DNA from: Nitrosotalea sp.
GTDB lineage: Archaea; Halobacteriota; Syntropharchaeia; Alkanophagales; Methanospirareceae
Reading direction: 5' to 3'
DNA: 13,337 nucleotides
NCBI GenBank assembly: GCA_020725315.1
Contig: DYFG01000033.1
Coordinates: forward strand, 1-13,337
The position numbers were made by a program, and so were the translations under genes. The notes under the pieces were generated by a model that saw nothing but the letters and a program-made list of their open reading frames with translations, was not told the origin of the DNA and did not search any database. The first letter of the stretch is position 1. Each line of letters opens with the position of its first letter. Of this stretch, positions 6,135 through 12,576 are shown piece by piece.

Positions 6135-7319
6135 ATGATGAATGAGAGACATGACGTTGTCGTGGTAGGTGCAGGACCTGCGGGTAGTGTAACCGCAAAA
6201 ACCGCTGCGGAAAATGGATTAGATGTTCTTTTAATCGAACGGAATCCGGAGATCGGTCTGCCCGTGAAGTGTGCAGAGGGTGTAAGCAAAGAGATAGAGC
6301 AGTTTGTCGATATTGACCAGCGGTGGATATGCACCGAGCCGAAGGGAATTATCACCCACAGTCCTGACGGCACGCGGGTGGCATTATCGGTTGAAGGATC
6401 GGAAGTAGTGGGCTATGTGCTCGAACGAAGGCTCTTTGATAAATTTCTGGCACAGCAAGCGGCACATGCAGGTGCAGAAGTGCGGGTTAAAACGCAGGCG
6501 TATTGCCTCATCCAGGAGGAGGGGTATGCAAAGGGCGTGTATGCAAACGCTGCGGGTGAAAACGTTCGTATTCGTACGGATGTCGTTGTTGGCGCGGATG
6601 GCGTGGAATCACGGGTTGGCAGATGGGCCGGTATTGACACACGACTGCGCTTAGCTGACGTTGGTATATGTGCACAGTTCCTTATGAGTAACATTGAGGT
6701 GGACAAGAACTTTTTCGAACTGTTTTTTGGCAGGGATATCGCACCAAAGGGGTATGCATGGGTATTTCCAAAGGGAGATCAGTGCGCAAATGTAGGACTG
6801 GGGATAGGCGGTGATGTTTCCGGTGCTAACCATCGTGCACTCGATTATCTGCGTGCGTTTGTAAACAATAGGTTCCCGGAGGGAAGGATACTGGCAGCAA
6901 TATACGGTGCGGTGCCTTTGAGCGGGCCAGTGTACGAAACGGTAGCGAATGGGATGATTTTAGTTGGTGATGCGGCACGGCACGTCCAACCGATAACCGG
7001 CGGCGGCATTTTATACGCAATGCAGGGTGGAGCAATCGCAGGGGAGGTTATTGCAAAAGCGGTTCACGAGAAGAACGTTTCGAAGCGGCGATTGATGGAA
7101 TACGAGAAGCGCTGGAAGCGCGAGTTTGGTAAAGTGTTGAAAGTGGGCTTGAAGGCAAAGAACATCGTCTTAAGCTTGAGCGACGAGGAACTCATAAAGT
7201 TTTTCCGTCCCTTAACACCGGAAATACGACTGAAGGAGTGTAGTGAACGCGCGCTTTTAAAAGAGTTCATAAAGAAGAATCCGAGAATACTCTTTAGTCT
7301 TATGAGAGTGATTTTTTGA
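6135..7319 (+). CDS. geranylgeranyl reductase family flavoprotein (archaeal lipid saturase type)
   Basis: A 394-residue FAD enzyme of the geranylgeranyl reductase family, which reduces the double bonds of archaeal membrane isoprenoids (digeranylgeranylglycerophospholipid reductase) or of related prenyl groups. The FAD dinucleotide loop is VGAGPAGS (11-18), with a Glu at the end of the second strand (E35). C46 in VKCAEGVS is the conserved cysteine motif of the archaeal enzymes. GADG is at 153-156, GYAWVFPKG at 206-214, and the second FAD segment GDAARHVQPITGGG at 278-291. Length matches the family. The start is either ATG 6135 or ATG 6138; the protein differs by one Met. No strong Shine-Dalgarno is seen. 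Its stop is followed at once by the HicB remnant, so the downstream DNA has been rearranged. Substrate is inferred. Confidence 0.93.
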   Translation: MMNERHDVVVVGAGPAGSVTAKTAAENGLDVLLIERNPEIGLPVKCAEGVSKEIEQFVDIDQRWICTEPKGIITHSPDGTRVALSVEGSEVVGYVLERRLFDKFLAQQAAHAGAEVRVKTQAYCLIQEEGYAKGVYANAAGENVRIRTDVVVGADGVESRVGRWAGIDTRLRLADVGICAQFLMSNIEVDKNFFELFFGRDIAPKGYAWVFPKGDQCANVGLGIGGDVSGANHRALDYLRAFVNNRFPEGRILAAIYGAVPLSGPVYETVANGMILVGDAARHVQPITGGGILYAMQGGAIAGEVIAKAVHEKNVSKRRLMEYEKRWKREFGKVLKVGLKAKNIVLSLSDEELIKFFRPLTPEIRLKECSERALLKEFIKKNPRILFSLMRVIF

Positions 7320-7399
7320 GCTTAAAAAAGCATGGTGAAGAGATACCAACGGAAGAAGGAACTTTGGAATACACCTTGACTGTAGAGTCCCATGCCTAA
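7298..7399 (+). pseudogene. hicB: HicB antitoxin, last ~25 residues only
   Basis: A short frame directly after the geranylgeranyl reductase stop reads LKKHGEEIPTEEGTLEYTL and ends TVESHA-stop (TAA 7397-7399). HGEEIP followed by a beta-rich tail is the typical end of HicB proteins, and it overlaps the hicA start by 8 bp, as in native hicBA pairs. The rest of hicB, including the RNase H-like fold and DNA-binding region, is gone. The remaining sequence abuts the end of the preceding gene. Confidence 0.6.
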
Positions 7400-7581
7400 G
7401 CTCCCTTCTCTCACTCCTGAGATAATTATCAAGGTACTCGAACGGAAAGGGTTTGTATTGGATAGGGTTAAGGGAAGTCATCATATTTACTACCATTCAT
7501 TCGGAAACGAAAAGAAGAGTTGTTGTTCCTTTTCATAAAAAGGATTTACCAAAGGGAACGTTGCTTGAAATTTTGAAATGA
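7392..7581 (+). pseudogene. hicA: hicA toxin gene, frameshifted by a 4-bp duplication
   Basis: ATG 7392 starts MPKLPSLTPEIIIKVLERKG, then RVKGSHHIYYH, the HicA mRNA-interferase fold with the catalytic His in GSH at residue 30. The frame then shifts to SFGNEKKSCCSFS-stop. In the +1 frame the missing half is intact: ETKRRVVVPFHKKDLPKG, then TLLEILK-stop (TGA 7579-7581). The break coincides with ATTC-ATTC at 7495-7502. Removing one copy restores a continuous 61-residue HicA (HSETKRRVVVPFH). So a tandem duplication inactivated the toxin, with antitoxin loss next to it. HicA normally cleaves mRNA; here only a short N-terminal peptide would be made. A sequencing error is the alternative. Confidence 0.75.
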
Positions 7582-7957
7582 ATAATCTGTCGGGAAATTA
7601 ATACTCAAGTAAACCATTTTCTTTTTATAAACTCATGAAGGATATATGTGTCCCCAAAATCCAGAATCAATTTTTCAACATCATGTTTTGCTTCTTTCTT
7701 TTTGAAAATTCCTGTTATTTATGTAAAAGTGAACCCACAATCGAGGAATTAAGCTTGATCGCCATATTCATTGCATGCAAACCACCCTGCCACCATCGGA
7801 CGTTTGGCTTGTATCGAGCTGAGATATTAGCGGCATTTAAACACACATCTAGCCGAGCAGTATAACATAATAGAATCCACTATTCAAATAGCTGCCGAAT
7901 ACGAAACTGGAGTCTGCAATGTCCCCTAACCAGTAAATTCTGGCAGGTAAGGAGGTA
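7582..7957. other. 376-bp stretch without a recognisable gene
   Basis: Between the broken hicA and atpD. The plus strand has an open frame at 7635-7865 with no convincing start signal and an odd composition. The minus strand has short open pieces (for example YWLGDIADSSFVFGSY, about 7876-7929) broken by stops. Neither is recognised. It may be decayed coding DNA. It also lies downstream of atpD on that gene's strand. Confidence 0.4.
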
Positions 7958-8605
7958 TTATTCTTTTCTTCGCTCCAGCATCACTTTTATCTTCTTTAAT
8001 CTCGTGAAATTCTCTCTTTCTATCTCTTCTAATCGCATCTGTATGTATTTCCTCGTCGCTTTTAATCTGGGAATCAGTACATATTCGAGCGCGTTGACTC
8101 TCCTTTTGGTCTTCTCTACCTCGCCCGCAAGATTTCGCACCGCTTCTTCCAGCTCTGCGAGTTTTATTAGCTTTGCCAACGCTTCTTCAAAGCTCTTAGC
8201 ACATCTGTCCACCGCGGCTGAGGAATCTATAAAACCATATCCCCGTTCCGTGACTTTCCTCGCTAATTCGCCAGGCAATTCCAGGATGGGCACACTCACA
8301 CCCATTATGCTCCGCGAGGAGAAGTCCAGTGGGATTTCACGTATGGTCATCAACGATAATTGCCTTACCTCCTCAACGCCTAACTGCGCTTGAGCAAGGA
8401 TTAAATAATCAAAAGCCTCCTTTAACTTATCTTCCACTTCCTTCCGTGCATCCCTTACTTCGCTCACCACATCTAAGAATTCCGCAATCAACGCATCCCT
8501 CTTTTCACGCAGCAAATCATGCCCCTTCTCCGCTAATCGTTCTCTTCTGCGCAGCCACAATAATTCCATCCTCGTGGGGCTTATCCCTTCTATTATCTCC
8601 GGCAT
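7958..8605 (-). CDS. atpD: A/V-type ATP synthase subunit D
   Basis: A 215-residue protein with the two long coiled-coil helices of the central rotor stalk subunit D. The N-terminal helix holds ISPTRMELLWLRRR and GHDLLREKRDALIAEF (about 8-45). The C-terminal helix holds the family signature KTKRRVNALEYVLIPRLKAT (166-185), followed by EIERENFTRLKKIK. Subunit D couples ATP hydrolysis or synthesis in the A3B3 head to rotation of the membrane ring. Length is normal. The gene stands alone here: no other ATPase subunit is visible, whereas archaeal atpD usually follows atpB in the atp operon. It lies 89 bp after rpl6 on the same strand and may be co-transcribed with it. Start ATG 8605 chosen from the family N-terminus. 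Confidence 0.95.
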   Translation of the reverse strand: MPEIIEGISPTRMELLWLRRRERLAEKGHDLLREKRDALIAEFLDVVSEVRDARKEVEDKLKEAFDYLILAQAQLGVEEVRQLSLMTIREIPLDFSSRSIMGVSVPILELPGELARKVTERGYGFIDSSAAVDRCAKSFEEALAKLIKLAELEEAVRNLAGEVEKTKRRVNALEYVLIPRLKATRKYIQMRLEEIERENFTRLKKIKVMLERRKE

Positions 8606-8629
8606 ATCCCATCCATTACATTATTTACA

Positions 8630-8639
8630 TCGTATACGA
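8630..8639. repeat. 10-bp perfect palindrome upstream of atpD
   Basis: TCGTATACGA at 8630-8639 reads the same on both strands. It is flanked by an imperfect ACAT/ATGT pair and lies 25-35 bases before the atpD start. Possible protein-binding site; chance is quite possible. Confidence 0.3.
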
Positions 8640-8694
8640 AAATGTATTGTAGTTAATTTCTAATTATGTAAAGAAACTCGGCATGGTGGGACAA

Positions 8695-9273
8695 TTATCC
8701 TATGCCAACGCCTTTATCCACCAGATAAATACCATCTTGAAAGACTCGAGGGTCATAACCTCTTATCCTCGTCGTCTGTTCTATGTTTGCCGCAGTCTGC
8801 CCAACTGCCTCCTTATTTATTCCTGAAACCACAATCTCTTTACCTTTTATCTCCACATTCACACCTTCTACAATCTTTGCTATCCTCGGTTTTCGTTCAC
8901 CCAAGAAATTCGAGATGGCTACGGCATCGCCCTCCTTTGTGAGAGCGACTTGCATGGGAAAATGAGCATGTACCATCGTCAACTTATAGAAAAAACCCTC
9001 ATTCACACCTCTAATCATGTTTCTAATGTGCGATGCGTACGTCCCTGCGATCGCTCTTATCTTCTTCCTTTGAGTATCACTCGTTATAACGACCTCATTA
9101 CCTTCATCACTGTGCTCTATTTGGAGATGCACCCCTGGATGCCATAACTCTCTCTCTACCGTTCCTTTAGGACCTTCCACTTTAACCGTTGTTCCACTCA
9201 GGGTGACATTCGTACCTTCTGGAATTACTATTCTAAAACTAATACCTTCGTCCTTCCCTACCGAGTTTGTCAT
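8695..9273 (-). CDS. rpl6: 50S ribosomal protein uL6 (L6), archaeal type
   Basis: A 192-residue archaeal uL6. It has two L6 repeats: the first covers about 15-95 (VIPEGTNVTLSGTTVKVEGP, GTVERELWHPG) and the second about 96-180 (HAHFPMQVALTKEGDAVAIS, NFLGERKPRIAKI, GINKEAVGQTAANIEQTTRI). GYDPRVFQDGIYLVDK close to the end is the archaeal/eukaryotic signature. The N-terminus carries about 12 extra residues before the usual start, and the ATG at 9273 is the only good start near a promoter. It binds 23S rRNA near the sarcin-ricin loop. Normally rpl6 sits in the spc operon between S8 and L32e; here no other ribosomal protein gene is in view. An A/T-rich promoter lies 55-70 bases upstream. Confidence 0.96.
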   Translation of the reverse strand: MTNSVGKDEGISFRIVIPEGTNVTLSGTTVKVEGPKGTVERELWHPGVHLQIEHSDEGNEVVITSDTQRKKIRAIAGTYASHIRNMIRGVNEGFFYKLTMVHAHFPMQVALTKEGDAVAISNFLGERKPRIAKIVEGVNVEIKGKEIVVSGINKEAVGQTAANIEQTTRIRGYDPRVFQDGIYLVDKGVGIG

Positions 9274-9326
9274 CTTTTACTACCACCACTTTGTTCTTTA
9301 TTTAGCTTAGCGTAAAATAAAGCACC

Positions 9327-9343
9327 CTCATATATAAAATTTA
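9327..9343 (-). promoter_or_regulatory. putative TATA box for rpl6
   Basis: The minus strand reads AAATTTTATATATGAGG about 55-70 bases before the rpl6 ATG. It is a good archaeal TATA match and would put transcription start near 9305, with a leader containing a GGTGGT stretch before the start codon. Confidence 0.55.
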
Positions 9344-9419
9344 ACTTCTGGGTTTTTACCGGAGTTTTGCTAAAGGTGGACTCCCAGGTGAACCGCTCTG
9401 CGCACCTCCCGAAGGGTGA

Positions 9420-9548
9420 GAGAAGGAAGGTGAGCGCCTGAGGAGAGCACTGACAGAACTCGGACCCACCTTCATAAAGTTGGAGGATGTATTCGATGAG
9501 ATTAACACCGAGCCAATAGCGAGCGCTTCGATCACCCAGGTGTATCGC
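9420..9548 (+). pseudogene. relic of an AarF/UbiB (ABC1) family kinase gene
   Basis: An open frame after TGA 9417-9419 reads GERLRRALTELGPTFIKL, the conserved N-terminal signature of AarF/UbiB atypical kinases, and then directly EDVFDEINTEPIASASITQV, the A-rich loop of the same family (usually EEPIAAASIAQVHRA). In intact proteins about 45 residues separate these two motifs, including GQ and the RPDLLP segment, so an internal deletion has joined them. The frame leaves homology after QVYRS (about 9548). No ATP-site lysine, catalytic DFG or start codon remains. The relic lies antisense, upstream of rpl6. Confidence 0.6.
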
Positions 9549-9699
9549 TCTCATTGCCAGCATCGCACTGCTTTTCCCGCTCTGTTCGTCGCTTGGCGTG
9601 TTCACGGTGCCTGTTCAGTCTATGCTGTACGTGCCTCTCGCTGCTCTGGTTCTGGCAGCCCTTGTCACCATCGTTGCCTCTCTTAAGTGGGTGGTGTGA
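9544..9699 (+). pseudogene. C-terminal two-helix membrane fragment without a start
   Basis: The frame to TGA 9697-9699 encodes two hydrophobic stretches, IALIASIALLFPL with a short turn and LAALVLAALVTIVASL, then KWVV-stop. It begins where the kinase homology stops, in another frame. AarF/UbiB proteins often end in two membrane helices, so this may be the other end of the same gene after a large deletion; that is inference. It ends 2 bp from the stop of the convergent radical SAM gene. Confidence 0.35.
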
Positions 9700-9701
9700 T
9701 C

Positions 9702-10958
9702 CTAACCTCCACTTACCCATGAGAGAATAATTATTTCATCGTTTCCATGGACCTCGCTTTTTGTACCTCGCAGATTTTTTATATTCATCCCGTTCAGGTA
9801 CACGTTGAAGGAACGCTTGATCTTTATCTCACCATTGGCTCCGTCCACCTCCAATACCGTTTCACTGAATTTTTCCCCATATCTCTCGACTAAGCTCTTC
9901 ATCGCTCCTTCTATAGTTGTCGAACCGTCACAATCGAGTTCTGTCCACCCCGTTTTCGTCAATCCATGCAAAGCCTGCGGGAATTTCACCTTAACACGCC
10001 CTGAACCCGCATCTTCTTGAGCCTTGTAGTGCTTCGCCGATAATTCAGAGATACCAACCAGACTATGCCGCAGCGTGAAGTCCCACTCTTCTTTCTGCCA
10101 ATCCTCCACCACGCCTTCACGTAGTCTAACGCGGCTTAACCATGACAAGCGCTCCTCTGCTTGATCTTTCATGCCTCGTCGCTCCACGGTGAGGTCTGGA
10201 TAAACGGTTATCCACGTCTTCTGTGGAGGTGGCGTAGGATATTCTCGATAACAACTACGGCTTATAATAGTATTCGGAAGATACTTCAAGGCGATTTCAT
10301 AAGCTCGCTCCATCTCTTCCAGTGTAGGGCGCCTCGTTACCTTTTCGTAGGCAAATACCGATGCGAACGGATTTATGCGATATCTTATCTTCGGGTTTAA
10401 GGAGGCAAGGAACGTTGCTATTTGCTCTACCTCGCCCTCATCCACAATCCCGGGCATATAAATCGTTTGAACAAGCAGTTCTATCCCGGAAGCACTCAGC
10501 TTCTCGATCGCACTCAATACCGGCTTGTTCGATTTCCCCGTGTACCACCGGTGAACATCTTCAGAATACGCTTTCAAATCAACATGCGCCTCGGTCAAGC
10601 CCGCTTCTTCCAGCTCCGGGACATACTCTTCATCTATCCCTAACTCATAACCATTTGTCATCAAAACGATCTTTTCAAATCCCTTCGCTTTTAATCCCTT
10701 GACCAGACTCAATAGATACTCCTTATCCGTGGTGGGCTCACCACCGGTAATCATCGCCTCAACAGGGACCTCCCCATAGTAGTTCTGGCATGCGCGCTCC
10801 ATTCGCTCGAGGGTCTCACTCGCCGTGAGCAGTGTTCCTCCCCCATCTCGTGCGGGTCTGAAACACCCCCTGCAGCGGAAATTACAGCCCGTGAGCATGA
10901 ACCAGACCCGTGGTTCGATCTCTGATAGCGTGAAATACAGCAACCCTCTCTTATTCAT
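9702..10958 (-). CDS. radical SAM protein fused to a C-terminal MoaD/ThiS-like sulfur-carrier domain
   Basis: A 418-residue fusion. The radical SAM core has the [4Fe-4S] motif C25-x3-C29-x2-C32 (GCNFRCRGCFRP), the SAM-contacting GGEPT at 72-76, a NGYEL turn near 102-106 and HVDLKAYSED near 125-134, like PFL-activase-type enzymes. A linker region (about 235-318) has no extra Fe-S (SPASM) cysteine cluster. Residues 321-418 form a ubiquitin-like beta-grasp domain of MoaD/ThiS type: VKVKF strand, EGAMKSLVERYGEKF helix, FNVYLNGMNI hairpin, GNDEIIIL strand and the ending VSGG. A free C-terminal Gly-Gly is where E1-like MoeB/ThiF enzymes adenylate sulfur carriers. It could bring sulfur, or a modifying protein tag, to a radical reaction, perhaps in molybdo/tungstopterin or tungsten-oxidoreductase maturation. 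Function is inferred. Leader is short, with an A/T box upstream. Confidence 0.9.
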   Translation of the reverse strand: MNKRGLLYFTLSEIEPRVWFMLTGCNFRCRGCFRPARDGGGTLLTASETLERMERACQNYYGEVPVEAMITGGEPTTDKEYLLSLVKGLKAKGFEKIVLMTNGYELGIDEEYVPELEEAGLTEAHVDLKAYSEDVHRWYTGKSNKPVLSAIEKLSASGIELLVQTIYMPGIVDEGEVEQIATFLASLNPKIRYRINPFASVFAYEKVTRRPTLEEMERAYEIALKYLPNTIISRSCYREYPTPPPQKTWITVYPDLTVERRGMKDQAEERLSWLSRVRLREGVVEDWQKEEWDFTLRHSLVGISELSAKHYKAQEDAGSGRVKVKFPQALHGLTKTGWTELDCDGSTTIEGAMKSLVERYGEKFSETVLEVDGANGEIKIKRSFNVYLNGMNIKNLRGTKSEVHGNDEIIILSWVSGG

Positions 10959-10987
10959 GGCTCATTCATAAGTGATCTTTATTTAAT

Positions 10988-11002
10988 TTTAATATATTTC
11001 TC
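10988..11002 (-). promoter_or_regulatory. putative TATA box for the radical SAM gene
   Basis: The minus strand reads GAGAAATATATTAAA centred about 37 bases before the ATG at 10958, giving a predicted leader of roughly 10 bases. No Shine-Dalgarno is seen, so initiation is probably nearly leaderless. Confidence 0.45.
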
Positions 11003-11033
11003 ATAAGCATCATTTAATAAAAGGCGAGAAATT

Positions 11034-11126
11034 ATGATAAACGTGCCTGTGGCCTATTATTTATACAAAGACAGGGAACACAGAGATGAAGGCTCGCTCT
11101 GCTGGCTGGAAAAAATAAGAGGCTAA
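11034..11126 (+). other. 30-residue open frame, doubtful
   Basis: ATG 11034 starts MINVPVAYYLYKDREHRDEG, then SLCWLEKIRG-stop, with GGCGAG upstream. It may be a small gene, the start of a lost one, or chance. It overlaps the next fragment in another frame. Confidence 0.18.
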
Positions 11127-11232
11127 CTATAACAAACTGATTGCTGATGCGAAAAATGAAGCAGCGCTTGCAATTGCCGCAGTGCTTATCGGTACTTATT
11201 GGATTAAGCGGAGTAAGGCATCCTTTAAGTGA
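11119..11232 (+). pseudogene. C-terminal single-span membrane tail of a lost gene
   Basis: The frame after TAA 11116-11118 reads EANYNKLIADAKNEAALAIA, then AVLIGTYWIKRSKASFK-stop. This is a helix, one membrane span and a basic end, as at the C-terminus of a membrane-anchored surface protein. No start codon is available. It precedes the cyclophilin-like gene by 26 bp. Family not recognised. Confidence 0.3.
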
Positions 11233-11258
11233 AACGGGCATGCCGGGATTGATAAAAA

Positions 11259-11642
11259 ATGAAAATCAAGATAGAGATAGAGGGGGCGGTATTTGAGGCG
11301 GTGCTTACGAACGAATTCTCGCCGAAGACGATGGAAATGATAGTAGAATCGCTGCCGATAGAATCAGAAGTGATGACCTGGGGCGATGAACTCTACTTTG
11401 ATGTCCCGGTACAGATGGAAGAAGAGAACGCGAAGGGATCGGTAACCAAAGGGGATATAGGGTACTGGCCAGCAGGGAAGACGCTCTGCATTTTTTACGG
11501 GAAGACGCCTCTAAGCGAGTCTGAGGAAAAAATTGTACCCGCTTCGCCGGTCAATATCGTAGGGAAACTAGAAGAGTCTGATAGGCTGAAAAAGATTGTA
11601 CTTAAGGGGGGAGAAAAGATCAGGATATCAGAGTGGCTGTGA
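11259..11642 (+). CDS. cyclophilin-like fold protein (TM1367 / PF04126 type)
   Basis: A 127-residue protein matching the prokaryotic cyclophilin-like family (formerly DUF369). Visible are the opening strand MKIKIEIEGAVFEAVL, VESLPIESEVMTWGDELYFD (29-48), the signature GDIGYWPAGKTLCIFYG (66-82), and PASPVNIVGKLEESD near 93-107. Structures of the family show a cyclophilin beta-barrel, but the prolyl-isomerase active-site residues are not conserved, and the cellular role is unknown. Length is typical. The ATG at 11259 follows GGGAT weakly placed. It stands alone, 26 bp after a membrane-tail relic, and there is no clear operon partner. Confidence 0.87.
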   Translation: MKIKIEIEGAVFEAVLTNEFSPKTMEMIVESLPIESEVMTWGDELYFDVPVQMEEENAKGSVTKGDIGYWPAGKTLCIFYGKTPLSESEEKIVPASPVNIVGKLEESDRLKKIVLKGGEKIRISEWL

Positions 11643-11673
11643 CAGAAAATGAAAGGGAGGATATGTAGCGTAA

Positions 11674-11796
11674 ATTAAAAACAGGTGGCATGACGCACGA
11701 GAACCTCTTTTACATGAGATGCATGTTTCTGCAATCAAGAACAAGGGTTTTGAAAGAGCACTCTCGTCTCTACAGAATGACTCGGAAAATCTGTAA
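11674..11796 (+). other. possible decayed coding fragment, unassigned
   Basis: A frame without a start codon reads RWHDAREPLLHEMHVSAI, then KGFERALSSLQND, ending TAA 11794-11796. It has a helical, protein-like composition but is too short to name, and nothing else in 11643-11806 looks coding. Confidence 0.2.
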
Positions 11797-11806
11797 ATCC
11801 AGAAAA

Positions 11807-11816
11807 TTTTTAAATA
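11807..11816 (+). promoter_or_regulatory. putative TATA box for vapBC
   Basis: TTTTTAAATA lies about 33-42 bases before the vapB ATG at 11849. This places transcription start near 11838 and gives a very short leader without a Shine-Dalgarno site. Confidence 0.5.
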
Positions 11817-11848
11817 GTTAGATACTAAATTATATCTGATGATAGAAA

Positions 11849-12088
11849 ATGTTAGAAAAAAATGCAAAGGTTGGGAAGAAATATATAGTTGTAATACCTT
11901 CAAAAATCAGAAGGAAGATTGGACTGAAAGAGGGAGAGATGCTCAGGGTTCGGCTGGAAGAGAATCACATAGTGATGGAGCGGCTTGCCGACCCGTTCAA
12001 AACCCTTGCAGAGGTTGTTGGCGAGCCTTACGAGGAAGAAGTGGATGAAAAAAGGGCAGAGAGGTGGTTGAGGGATGCCAGTCGCTGA
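11849..12088 (+). CDS. vapB: AbrB/MazE-family antitoxin (VapB-like)
   Basis: A 79-residue protein with the swapped-hairpin AbrB DNA-binding domain at 3-45: KVGKKYIVVIPSKIRRKIGL, then GEMLRVRLEENHIVMERL. The C-terminal part, ADPFKTLAEVVGEPYEEEVD and a basic helix, is the type of extension that wraps a PIN toxin. It overlaps the PIN gene by 14 bp, the usual antitoxin-first order. Antitoxin dimers would bind the toxin and repress their own promoter. The upstream A/T box and lack of a ribosome site fit near-leaderless expression. An alternative ATG at 11839 is in a different frame. Confidence 0.9.
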   Translation: MLEKNAKVGKKYIVVIPSKIRRKIGLKEGEMLRVRLEENHIVMERLADPFKTLAEVVGEPYEEEVDEKRAERWLRDASR

Positions 12089-12470
12089 TACCGAACTTTT
12101 ATTCGCTTTAAACCCTCTGGACAAAAAGCACGGTGAAGCGATGAAAAGTTTGTCGCTGAAAGGACTGAAAATACCCGACACTGCCATTTTTGAGTTTCAA
12201 ATCGTCTTGAGGGCAAGGGGTAGAAATACAAAGGAAATAGCATCAGCAATGACAGCGATAAAGCAGATATTTGAGAGCAGAAAGCTTAAAGAAGTCTGCA
12301 CGATGAAGAGCAATTTATTCATCAGGCAAGCAGAAATTGAAGAAAAACAGGGGTTGAGCTACTTTGATAGCCTAATTGCCGCTTCAGCTTTGGCAGTTGA
12401 CAGTGCTATTCTCTCGGATGATTCCGCTTTTGATAGGGTGCAAGGGTTGAAAAGAATCCCCCTGGGATGA
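12075..12470 (+). CDS. vapC: PIN-domain ribonuclease toxin (VapC-like)
   Basis: A 131-residue PIN domain. The acidic metal-binding residues are where expected: D5 (VADTELLFAL), E40 (AIFEFQIVL), D98 (SYFDSLIAASAL) and D115/D116 (ILSDDSAFD). PIN toxins cut RNA with Mg or Mn ions, in VapC proteins often tRNA or rRNA. The stretch KEIASAMTAIKQIF, roughly 53-66, is the helical clip region. It starts inside the vapB gene and is translationally coupled. All key residues are present, so it is likely active and held in check by VapB. The target cannot be predicted. Confidence 0.9.
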   Translation: MPVADTELLFALNPLDKKHGEAMKSLSLKGLKIPDTAIFEFQIVLRARGRNTKEIASAMTAIKQIFESRKLKEVCTMKSNLFIRQAEIEEKQGLSYFDSLIAASALAVDSAILSDDSAFDRVQGLKRIPLG

Positions 12471-12534
12471 GACATTAAATTATTTCTACCAGCAAAAGCA
12501 AAGAAAAAACGAGAAAGGTAAAATTTTCGAACGT

Positions 12535-12543
12535 TTTATATAA
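12535..12543 (+). promoter_or_regulatory. strong TATA box for the 50-residue membrane protein
   Basis: TTTATATAA lies in the gap after vapC, 34-42 bases before the ATG at 12577. It gives a short leader that ends in a near-perfect AAGGAGGT. Confidence 0.6.
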
Positions 12544-12564
12544 CCCCTCGAAAGTAAAGAATAG

Positions 12565-12572
12565 AAGGAGGT
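12565..12572 (+). promoter_or_regulatory. strong Shine-Dalgarno AAGGAGGT
   Basis: AAGGAGGT four bases before the ATG at 12577 is the best ribosome binding site in the window. It is the main reason to believe the short gene. Confidence 0.7.
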
Positions 12573-12576
12573 AAAA

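Noticed and set aside
7635..7865. 76-codon plus-strand open frame in the gap before atpD
   Set aside because: No ribosome site, unusual composition and no recognisable domain; kept only as part of the unexplained stretch.
8004..8393. 129-codon plus-strand open frame across atpD
   Set aside because: It is antisense to a highly conserved coiled-coil subunit, and its Ser/Leu-rich product is typical of a reverse-frame shadow.
9270..9605. 111-codon minus-strand open frame overlapping the rpl6 start by 4 bp
   Set aside because: It covers the rpl6 TATA box and the opposite strand of the AarF relic, and its product has no recognisable features.
9702..11642. Radical SAM fusion and cyclophilin-like protein as one system
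   Set aside because: They are divergent, separated by 300 bp that includes a membrane-tail relic, and the sequence gives no sign of a shared promoter or function.
11628..11903. 91-codon minus-strand open frame over the vapBC promoter
   Set aside because: No start signals, low-complexity hydrophobic/Ser content, and it overlaps both the vapB start and its TATA box.
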